Assembly: GCA_008694505.1 (NCBI GenBank)
Contig: VZDJ01000049.1
Span: 3,997,932 to 4,061,931, forward strand
DNA: 64,000 nt
Source of the DNA: Cyanoderma ruficeps
Lineage: Eukaryota; Chordata; Aves; Passeriformes; Timaliidae
Direction of reading: 5' to 3'
Shown here: positions 51,110 to 61,300 of the stretch, piece by piece
Layout of the letters: the number at the start of each line of letters is the position of its first letter
Numbering within the stretch: position 1 is the first letter of the stretch
Made by a program: the position numbers and the translations under genes
The notes under the pieces: model-generated
Told to the model about the DNA's origin: nothing
Seen by the model: the letters and a program-made list of their open reading frames with translations, nothing else
The model's database searches: none

Positions 51110-53225
51110 TCACTGGTCTCATTTTAGCACCCGATTTAAAATGTAATTTCAAAATACTTTCTCTTTTTCATCTGTGCCATAAGAGGCGGCACAGGGTCAA
51201 AGAAAACGACATTGCAAAGGTTTATCTAGTGAAATCATTAAAATGCACAGGGTATTTGAGTAATGATTTCAAGGAGAAGAATGTTAAATTATGCTCACTT
51301 GGTCTCTCCTCATACAGTTCAGAGGCCTGCAAACCAATTAGCAAAACTGTTACTTCTTTTCTATTCATTAACTGAATCCTTCCAGTGAGGTATTTGCCCA
51401 GTTCTCACAAAAAGGGAAACAAAACAAAGAGTGTAGAGAGCTCTGTTAACATTCCCATCCAGCATAACCAGCCTCTCGGGTCTTTCAGGAGACTAATCCC
51501 TCCTCCTCCACAACTTGCATGCAGATGGGGACACTCTAAAGTCCCCAGTGAAGGAGTTTAGAGGTCTGTTACAGCCCAGTCTTCCCATCTGATGCTCACA
51601 GGGGCTTGAAAAATAAATGAGACAGCAGCTTAGATTATTACAGAACTTGTCAGAATCCGGCACACAGCTTCATGATACTGGCAGAAGAAAGAAGCAGATT
51701 CCTAATTTAGATGCTTTCATTTGCCTGCTAAAGGCTGAATTACCATTGGAAAGCATAGGTATCTAACTTAGGCTCTTAAATCTGGATGGGATGAATACAT
51801 TTCCTTCTCCAATCTTGCTCTCAAAGCTGCCTTTTATTCACTAATTGGTGAGTGTCAGAAGGGAGCAAAGCAGGAAACACCATTAGCAAATCTGCCTGTG
51901 AATACATACACGAGTCACAAGCACATTCAAGAGATTCAGGTGCAGAGTCAATACCTTGAATGTTTCATGCTCAGCTTGCTCAGATTGATCTGATGCCTTG
52001 ACAAGTTCTCTGGGGTTTACATCTATGTTTGTTATTTGCACACACAGTGGCAGGATTCCCCAGGTCAGGGCCAGTCCATGCACAAATTCAGGAGCAAAAA
52101 CCTCATGCCCCAGGCATGCAGCCTAGGACACAACAAATAATTCAGAGAGGAGTGGAAGGTAGAACCAATTAGTGCTGCTTGCCAACGACTCCAGAGTGAA
52201 GTTACTGATTCCTTACAACACAGAGGAATTTTAAATAGTTAAATGAGGATAATAAAGTGGTTTTGTACACGGCTGCAGGTAGCTCCTCCAGGGCCAGGGG
52301 CAGCGCAGGAGAAAGAATTTGTACCACTGTTCTCATCACAGGTAGAAGAAAGAGAGCTGGCATTTCAATAAATAGGAGCAGATATAGTAAAGGGCCATAA
52401 AAGTGCCCATACCCCATGAAAACCTTGCTTCTTCCTCCAAACAAGAAACACAAGGACTGCTTTAAAAAGATAAGCAATCTACTGGGTCTCTGCTACGGAA
52501 TGTCCAGATTCTGCTGTAATGCAAGAAAATAAGCAAATGCTGGAATTATAAATATCTCCACACCTAACTCAGTGACATTAAAACTTTCACTTAACAAAGC
52601 CATTAAATCTCTTGAGAACAGAGGCACAATTCAAGTCCAACTGGCTACAGCCAAGTTCATGAAGTTTAGAATCCCTTTAATGGTGAGATCAAAAAGGTCT
52701 CCTTCTCTGTTACACTTGTACACTGAAAGAACCTTTTTCTTTTTTTTTTTTTCCCCAGAAAATAAATATGATGGCAAGTATCAAGTAGAATGCAGACCTC
52801 TTACTGGGGCACAGATGCAGCAAAATAGAAAGCCTGTATTACCTTGCTGATACAGAAAGCCACATTCAAAGCCCATCAGCTGTAGATTGCATGATGACAC
52901 AAGCTACCAACAGCACTTGGGAAATTACTGAAGTTGCATTCGCTACGTTTTGCCATCAAAAAGCCAGAATGACTTACAGGGAATGAAAGACATAAGGAGA
53001 AATACTCACAGTATAAGAAAATTTTCCACCTGTTCATAAGGTATCAAACCCCTACTTTCAGTTTGTGGTTGTGCCGGGCAGTTATTTCCCTTGCAATATA
53101 CAGATTTTATTTTTCTCATTTTTGAAGGGTACAATAAGACCACAAGCCAATTCAGTTTGTAACATAAATACGTCCGTAAGGAGAAAGGAGAACATTTGGC
53201 AAGGAGGACATTGCAAATAACAAGA
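51110..53225. other. Gene-free sequence with an acceptor-like tract
   Basis: No supported gene. A long pyrimidine tract at 52732-52755 ends in CCCCAG at 52753-52758, a strong-looking splice acceptor on the plus strand, but no matching donor-defined exon was found. Other frames are short and unrecognised. Confidence 0.5.
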
Positions 53226-53230
53226 TCACC

Positions 53231-53365
53231 ACAGACTCACAGAATATTTGAGGTTGGAAGAGGACTCTGGAGGTCAATTAGCCCAACCTCCTCCTCAAAA
53301 CTTCAAAGTCAGACCACATCCTTCAGGGCCTCCTCCAGCTGAGTTTTGAAGTCTAACAAAATATC
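53231..53365 (-). mobile_element. CR1 LINE 3'-end fragment
   Basis: The plus strand reads ACTCACAGAATATTTGAGG, TTGGAAGAGGACTCTGGAGG, TCAATTAGCCCAACCTCCTC and CAGGGCCTCCTCCAGCTGAG, following the complement of the CR1 3' end. The terminal repeat is degenerate. It differs clearly from the copy at 15.09 kb, so it may belong to another CR1 subfamily. It is 5'-truncated and carries no coding domain. Confidence 0.85.
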
Positions 53366-54424
53366 TTTCTCTCTCAAATAGAGAGGCGCTGCAATATCTT
53401 CACCAAAGATCTCCCAAAGGAAGTGAATTAAAATCTTACAGGGGACAGTTTTGCTTACTTTCATTGAAATAGATTAGAAGAGCAGTCATAAAAAAGTTCT
53501 TGGTACCCTTGGTATGCATGCTCTACAACAAATAAATCTTTGCTGTCTTAACCAGTTCCAGATAAAATAACCTAAAGTAAAGCACCTGCTGCCTTTTATG
53601 GTCCTATTGGCTACAATGGACTGAAAAGGTCCCGTTAACTTTCAGACTCACAGCTCCAGGACCCAGATCAGAGATGCTTATCTCTATTTCCTACACAGGG
53701 AGCATTGGACACAAACAAAAAGAGCATAAATAAAAAATCCTCATGGCGTGTAAATGCTTAAAGGCAGCTGGTTCTAAGCAAAGCTCAGGGTTAGCTCCCA
53801 GTAAAACTCTGGCACATTTGGGGGTTAATACAGGGCAGAGCCCATTTCTAACAGGCCTTCTGCATGCAGGGGAAGACAGTTTAATGAAACAAAACCAGCA
53901 CAATTGTTGGCCACTGCTAGGGCAGCCTTAACCACACGTGGCAACAGCTTGTGTCACCTCAAGAGGATGTAGGACAAAGTTCCCTCTATTTGAGATATTT
54001 AATTTTGGTCTACTCCTTCTCATCCAGGCAATCCATCTTTCCAAGTGACAGGGGACGATGACAAGGTAATGGCTTTGCATCCTTTTATTTTCTTGTCCAA
54101 TGCCAAGAGCATTCACTCACACTCCACTTCGTTCTCTGTCCAAAGATGACACAAACCCACAATTTGCTCTTTCTCAGGAGAAGAACCTCATTTGCCACAG
54201 TGAGCAGGCCCAGTGCCAGCACAACCTGCAGAGGAGCATTTCAGGAGAGGGCACAGGGGAGTCCCAAAGCAGAGGAAAGTCCACCGAAAATGAGAAAGCT
54301 TTCAGAAGCCCACAGACCACAGGAGCATCAGTGGTCACGATCTCCATCCACATAAGGACCAGGAGCAGCAACGAGTCCAACAGACCACAGCAAAGCAGTT
54401 CATCCAAAAAGGGGATGCACTTAA
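53366..54424. other. Gene-free sequence
   Basis: A 120-codon plus-strand frame (54100-54462) and a 109-codon minus-strand frame (54174-54503) overlap each other and run into the CR1 fragment that follows. Neither is recognisable. No other repeat was recognised. Confidence 0.55.
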
Positions 54425-54510
54425 GGGCAGGGTCTAGGGCTGGATTTGGCTGTGCTGGGTAAAGGTTTGGACTCGACCTTAAAGGTCTTTCCAGCATAAA
54501 CAATTCTCAG
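54425..54510 (+). mobile_element. CR1 LINE 3'-end fragment, sense orientation
   Basis: GTGCTGGGTAAAGGTTTGG, ACTCGACCTTAAAGGTC, TTTCCAGCATAAACAATTC are close to the sense-strand CR1 terminus (a GGTTGGACTCGATGATCTT, AGGTC, CTTCCAACC, ATTCTATG type ending). The fragment is very short and extends only through the last hundred bases of the family consensus. It lies about 1.1 kb from the minus-strand CR1 copy and in opposite orientation. Confidence 0.85.
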
Positions 54511-54789
54511 ACTCCCAATTTGTTGATGCAGAAGGAAAACTCCCCTGTTCCTGCTGTAACCTGGTGACAATTTGTTGCATTTGCTGCTTGAAAGAGCATC
54601 ATGTTCCAGACAGCGCCGGCTCAGGTCTGGTTCCAAGGGAATATCCTGTGCACACAACCAAACCGAGATCCTGTAACTTAGAAATGACTACTCCGTGTAT
54701 GTACAAAAAACCCTTCTATTTCACAGACAAGCTAAAAACTGCAGGATCTAGGTCATCGTTTTTGGTGCACTTCCCCAAGCTTTTCAAAT

Positions 54790-55110
54790 AAGATTACATT
54801 CAAAATTATTATGCAAATAATGAAGATTAATTGGATTTAGTAAGAAGTGAAATGTCATCACTTCATTTTTTAGGTAACACTTATGGTGAAATCCTGACAT
54901 TACTGAGGCCAAGAGAGTTTTATAAAAAGCCCCCTGGGAGCCCAAATGCCATCCTTAATGAGTTATAATACAAAATTACTGATATTTAGCATCCTCCAGC
55001 ACGAAGCTATGATTATAAATTATTTACACTTGAACATCCATACTGCATAATGGGTTTAAAATCAACTTATAGGTAAAGAACCTGAATCATCCAATAAAAT
55101 TGTAATTTCA
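54790..55110. promoter_or_regulatory. A+T-rich candidate regulatory element with octamer
   Basis: A perfect octamer at 54811-54818 is preceded by ATTATT, a degenerate SOX-like half, and flanked by TAAT cores (AATAATGAAGATTAATTGG). The block is repeat-free and nearly frame-free. The placement next to CR1 shows that it is unique sequence beside a mobile element. Function is inferred from motif content only. Confidence 0.3.
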
Positions 55111-57959
55111 CTATTACAGAAAATTGGGATTTTTTTCTAGTTACACATGCACAGAATGAATCAAAAATCGTGCCTGCACAGGCAAAGGTCTACTTGTTCT
55201 GCAACACAGATCAAGATGCTGGATGGGTGACTTTTAATCACTGCTGGAAACAGTCAAGTATCAAAAGAAACTCAATGCCCCAAGACAGAAATAAACTTCA
55301 TTGGGCTCATATTCTTAGAGTCCTCTTGTGTCCTAACTAAGAAGTGAAAAGGAAAGCCAGACGTCAAGCATCACGGTTAACCATTTGCACTCCTCTGGGA
55401 GCCTCATCATACAGAGTGAAAAAAATCTATTCTAGTGTCAGATATCGACATTATTCCACCCTTGAAGTGATATTATTCTGTACAGGGAGTTTACACATGA
55501 CTGGATAAAAGGATTGCTAGAATATTGGTGCTCTAAATAGAATTCACATCCCAGAGGTGAGTGTCAGAGGAACCTGGAAAGGACCATCAAAAAAGAAGGA
55601 AAAGATGCTAGTGCCACATGTATGGCTTTTGATGCTCTGCAATATTCTGAGATCTTATTCTGCTTCTGTATAAATCCCACCACCAACTCCAGAATGACCA
55701 GAATCTGCTACAAGCAACACTAAAGTCAGATTACTCAGCAAACCTCTCTGCTTCTTACAGTGGCAAGATTTAAAAGGGACAGTTTATAGAGACACAGCCC
55801 AGGAAATACTGCTTGATTGTGCACATTCAGTTCTCCCATAAACCACATCCCCGTCACTGGGTGTGCCTGAAATGGGCATTGCTCATGTCAGAAAAACCAG
55901 CTGAGTTCCCAGGGTCAAGGGGAGTCTCAGTGGGTGCAGCTGATGCTGCATCATCTCCTCACCCTCAAAGAGCAAATCCGCGTGATGGATGCCCCGGGAC
56001 AGAGAGGGACATTGTGAAATGCGACACTGCAAAGGGGGCCCCGGGGAGGTATCACCGGTGCGGCTCAAAGTGCAGCAGCCCAAAGGCACCTCTGCTGTGT
56101 CTGCTCCCTGTGACAACAGCCCCCGCGTTTCCTGAGAATGCCAAGATAGAACCAGACAGGAAAAGCAGCAAGTGAACTGCTGGCACCTCATTTTCACTCC
56201 GCTTTGTTTGAGGGGTTGTTGGTTGTTTTATTTTCCTTCCAGCGTCCAAGCAGCAGTAATAGAGTTCTATGCATATCACCACAGTCAAAGCACTGGGTAA
56301 CTTTCCTCAGAGGAATAAGGATTGGAAAAAAATACAATATGAACACAATTATAACAGATCATAAACTTTTAATGGGATGCACTTCACTCCCGAGATACAG
56401 TGTAGTTAAGGACTATCAGTCATTTTAGGATTTCTTCTAAAGTTTCTTTCATTTCAATAGAAAACAAAATCTTTTTAGGAACACAGCTGTTTTCCTAGTC
56501 AACATTTTATGCAGACCTGTTCTGTTTGCTCAGGTTTTGAACAATATCTAAATTTTCACTCACTCTTTGTCCTGAGCAGATCTATTGTACCATCAACTCC
56601 AAAACTAGCACTTCCAGGAAAATTAACTATAACAGCTATGGATAAAATCATGTTTTGTTTATATTTCAGGTACTAAACAGCTGCTACTAAATATTGCTAC
56701 CAGATGTTTTAGAATTATATGCAACATTATGCTCAATCTTAACTTTTACAAAATTGCAAGCTGATAAAAGATGACACCGCTGTAGTCAAATGATTTATTA
56801 AAGGAAAAGTCATTAAGTTCCTCTTAAGCTTCACACCCCACTACCCCAAATAACTCGTCATTATATACACCAGTGAACAGATGCAAATGTCTGTAGCATT
56901 TTGAGGTTTCAGTGCTGTCCCATATACCAATTATATATCCAGATGCCTTTAACAGCCCCATGCACATCTGTCCACCTGAACCTGAACGTGTGATGACTGT
57001 TCATTTCGTGCTTGAACTACCTGCAGGAGGACACAAATCTGGTTTTCGCACAATTCACACAAAAAGCAGCTTTTTCTGCCACACAAATGAGGTCTTACAC
57101 AGCCTAGGTAACAATTTACACGTTGAAAACACTCAGAATATAAACCCTGGGATCGCTGAGCAACAGGACATGCAAAGATTTGGGGTGTTACATTCAGTTT
57201 AATTTACGCCTCACTTTGCAAATAAACTTAAAAAATTGCCGTGTGATTTTGAGGGGTGTAAGGGGGTGGCTTTTTTAACAAAGCCTTATAACCTGGTGGT
57301 AATCAAACCCCAGGTGTTATTTTGTATGAGCTCCCCAACTGAAGGCACAGAGCAGCAATAGCCCGTGTAGCCAACAACCTTTCCCATCCACAATCACAAT
57401 AAACATGAGTAATATCAAACAGAAGCCCCAGTAATTATAGACCTGAACACTGTCATGGGCTCTTCTGTGCTAACGGAGCCAGGCACAAATATAGTCAACC
57501 TAAATAGCTCCTTTCAATCTTCTAACAGGAAAATACACACATTAGCTGGTCTAGGGAGTACTTTAAAAGTTTGTGTAAACCTGTGTCTAGGCAAGCAAAT
57601 AAAACATTCCACCTAATTTTCTTCCCACATGTAGCAGCAGCAGGTCCTCACCAAGCAAAGCAAATTGCCACAACCTGGAGCCTGTAACAGAGCCCATTAG
57701 AGTGGAAGACACAGAAAAGGTCCTTGAACTGTGTTCTAAATCAGGAGCAGGTTCACTTAAGTCAGGGAAATCCCCCCCTGGGACAACAGGGGGGAAGAGA
57801 AATACAAGTATAGAGTGGCTTTAGCTGAGTTTTAGTGGTTAAACAGCTTATCCTGGAGCAGGAACATATGCATGTGTTACTTCATCAGCTTCTTCTGCCA
57901 TGGAGAGAAAAAACAAGCTAAATACAAGAAAGGAAAAGAAAAAGAGAAATAGTGAGGGA
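55111..57959. other. Gene-free sequence with a G+C-richer patch
   Basis: At about 55890-56130, G+C and CpG rise and frames of 104-120 codons open on both strands (55813-56175 plus and 55883-56197 minus). They contradict each other and are unrecognised. A perfect octamer lies at 56881-56888. Purine-rich sequence lies at 57902-57960. Confidence 0.5.
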
Positions 57960-58340
57960 GATGAGCCAGAGGTGATTGTTTATAACTTTAGATAGCAAAT
58001 CCCCAGTTAATGTATACTAGTCTGGCTCCATTGAGGCCACAGTCGCCACACAATTTACACAGCTGAGCATCTGGCTCTAAATATTTAACTGTTCGGAATT
58101 CTAGTGTGCATCCTTGCGTAGCAGAGCTTCTCTGACTAATCACACTAGAGGTAACCACATCTTAAGTGTGCAGTTCTAAATTGAGTAATATTACTATTAA
58201 TAACGGTGCCTAATTAAGACATCTATAATGTTTTTAATTAGAAAAATTGAAAGTCCTTCTGGAATTTTTCCAGTCAAATTAATTCTGAGGACTTTAGATG
58301 TTATTACAAGCAATGTTACAGGAATGAAAATTAGGTCTAA
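57960..58340. promoter_or_regulatory. Homeodomain-core-rich candidate regulatory element
   Basis: TAAT/ATTA cores are dense: CTAATCAC at 58136-58143, TAATATTACTATTAATAACG at 58186-58205, CCTAATTAAG at 58209-58218, TTTAATTAGA at 58233-58242 and AAATTAATTC at 58276-58285. The block is repeat-free. TAATTA is the known core of many homeodomain factors. A+T-richness inflates the count, so this is suggestive only. Confidence 0.3.
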
Positions 58341-61300
58341 ATTAGGACATGTCACTGTACTTAAAAGCAGGAGGAAAAAAAAGGAAACGCATTCCATTTT
58401 CTGCTTTACACACCATTCCGTGCTATAACATCGCACCACAGGGGAAAATAAAAACACCATTTTGTGGTTTGCTCTAAGTTGCCCTGCATATAGTTATACC
58501 TGATGTATCTCTAAGGTCTGCTCATATTTTGACACTTTGCTTCAAGGCTCTTTTTAAATATCACATCAGTATTCTCTTGTGAGCAAGTATTGCCAGAATC
58601 TTAGAGTGACAATTCCTACTGGGTTGATAGAGGTCCAAGTCCTTGTGGATATAATTCATATGAATTATGCTTGTCCAAAGAAATCCATCTGCAAAGCTGC
58701 ATGTTTAGGTGGGGAAGCACTTGTGGTTGAAAACCATCAGATCCAGCCTGCCAAAACCACACAGGAAGGAAGGATCCATGTAGTCCTGAATGAAGCTCTC
58801 GAGGATAACAACCAGATATTTCAAAAGCTATCAAACCTGGCGAGTTTTCATTTGTACTTCTCATAGACCAGTTCTTCAAGCTACTCCATGCACATTTCCA
58901 GTCTGCAGCTGCTGCTGCTTTATCACTGCTCCCATTGTAAGGATTTAGCAAAAGTATAAATCCATGAGTCTAGTGCACAGCTGGACCAGGTTACTCTGAA
59001 GCTGTAAAGATACTCAGTCCTTGCTCTTCAAAACAGCTCATTTGAGCACGAGCTTTCATGCCACTGATGCGAGATTGAGTGTGTTCAAAAATACACACAG
59101 GTTCAGAACCTGAGAGCAAGAGTCCAGACTGGGCTCTGACTGGATTTTATATTAATATGTCAGATTCAATTAGAGGAACTTGATGTGAATCCCAAAAGTT
59201 CAGAAGCTTCAATCTTAAGTCATGAACAAGAGTTAAAAAAATAATAAGTTACAAACCGATTATTACCTTTAGGAATGAAAAAAAAGGCCATTATAGCTCA
59301 ACAAAACACAGCTTTTTGCCTGTTCTACATTGTGTGTATGATCCTGCATCTATGCATACATATTTTCACATATGTATGGATACACACAACATGGATATGC
59401 ATGCACTTAACATTCTCCTCACTGTGGTACTTAAAGCTTTCACATTTCTCCACTCTCTGCCATGAAATGCTTCCCTCAGATCATTCTGCTTCAAAAAAAC
59501 AACTTTGAGTTCCGCAATTCATTATGTCTTAATAAAGACAAACACAACAGTGTGTGTTTCAGGCTGGTCTGTTAATTAGGTGGCTTGTCCTTGAGACAGA
59601 GATTGCACAAAAGGCTTTTTTTTAATGCATTGTACTAACACTGAGGATGTTGTCAGGCTTAGATAATACTTTGAATGGGCTTGCAGCTTACAATGATTAA
59701 AGTTATGATAATAGCAAGGACATTCAGACATATACAAGTTCCCTAATAGCTCAGGGAGGTTTATCCTCTTTCAAATCATAGTGTTGTTTACAGCGTCCCA
59801 GCTTAATTGAATTTAAGGATTCATCAGAGAAAGAAAATCTGATCTCTATCTTCTGTTAATACCACAATATATTAAATGTAGAAAGCAAACAAAATGTTTA
59901 TCTGTTATTAACACTTGACAGAGAAACCTCTCGGACTTTAGGAACGACATCACAATTATTGCTCTCAAGTACAATGTCAAAATGATGAAACACTTTAAAA
60001 AACAAGCATTTCTTTTCAAGATCTTGCCAGTCAAATGCTGCATTACACCTAAAACAAGTCCAAGAAAAAAGTGCTAGGATAGGACTAACATACATGGGGA
60101 TGCCATAATGCAATTTTGTATTTAAATGGTAGCACTCATAATGGCTATCATTGTTTTCTTACCCAGTGTCTCACATAGAAGAATCTGATCAATTATAATT
60201 CAAACAACTAACTCTTAGCCATTAGGTTCAACCTCTACTTTGAATTGTGTTATAAAGAAAAAAAAAACAAATCCATTTGCAGCAGTCAGCTGCCAGTTGT
60301 TTTATGTAGGACTTCTAGCAAGCGCTTCACTGGGGACACAAAGGATTGTCACATCTTACTTTTGAGCTGCACAGATGTTACACATAGAAAAGAAATCGCC
60401 ACCTTGGGGAAGTTTGGGCAGGTCTCACTGCTTCCCTCCTCAGACTAGCTCAGAGTAAAACCACAAACACTGGGAGAGTGACAAATGTGGCACTTCGAGG
60501 CATCTGAGGAGCATCCAGTGCCTGCACTAATATTTCACACAGAGCTGTTGACTGCTCTGAAGCAGGTAGATGAACACATGATTCCAGTGAAGGGGAAAAC
60601 TGTAATAATTTGTTCTTTCATGCAGAAGGAGAGAAGCATTCCTAGTAGACCACCTCCACTCCTTTCTTTGATCACAGGGAACTGCAGACAGCACACGGAG
60701 AGAATGGGAACCTCATTCTTTCAGCAAGTTGAATGCACGACAGAAACACAGATCCAGCAATTGTCACATGTTCCAGCAGGTTGTTTGACATTGCCTCTCT
60801 GAGAATACCAACAATTTCATGTCTTAATTCCCCAAGTGCCGCTGTCTAGCAGGATGACAAAGGATGAACTTGAGATGAAGGACAGCCTGATGACTTCTGT
60901 GAGTCTGTGCAAGATGGGGTTTATCCAGCAATGGCAAAAAGCAGCTGAGAGTAACCCGTTATCCATCTGCCAGGACTCGCTGGATCCTCATATAAAATAT
61001 GTTTTTCAGTGCCTGATTATCGTGATTTAGAGAGTAGAGGGGAGGAGGTACAATAAATGCAAGAGGAACAAAAACTTATTGTGAGATAAATATTTTCTCC
61101 TATTTTCCTCAGATTTGTAAGCACACAATTTGCTTTAAATGCTCACAAGCAAGCTAATTTAAGTTGCCAAGCAAAGAAAATGACAGAGTACTTCTGGAAG
61201 AAAAAAAAAGAAACCTCAGGGAAAGAGGGTAATATCCTTAAAAACCCATTGATTCTAACCTTATTTTTCTTTAAGTAGAGCATTGATGCTGATGATGTAT

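Noticed and set aside
50967..51152. Minus-strand Phe/Cys/Leu-rich frame resembling a membrane peptide
   Set aside because: It is a direct translation of the (AAAAC)n microsatellite and has no independent support.
54100..54503. Overlapping frames of 120 (plus) and 109 (minus) codons
   Set aside because: They contradict each other and continue into the CR1 tail, so neither is likely to be a gene.
55813..56197. Possible coding exon in a CpG-containing patch
   Set aside because: Overlapping 120- and 104-codon frames on opposite strands are both unrecognised, and local G+C lowers stop frequency.
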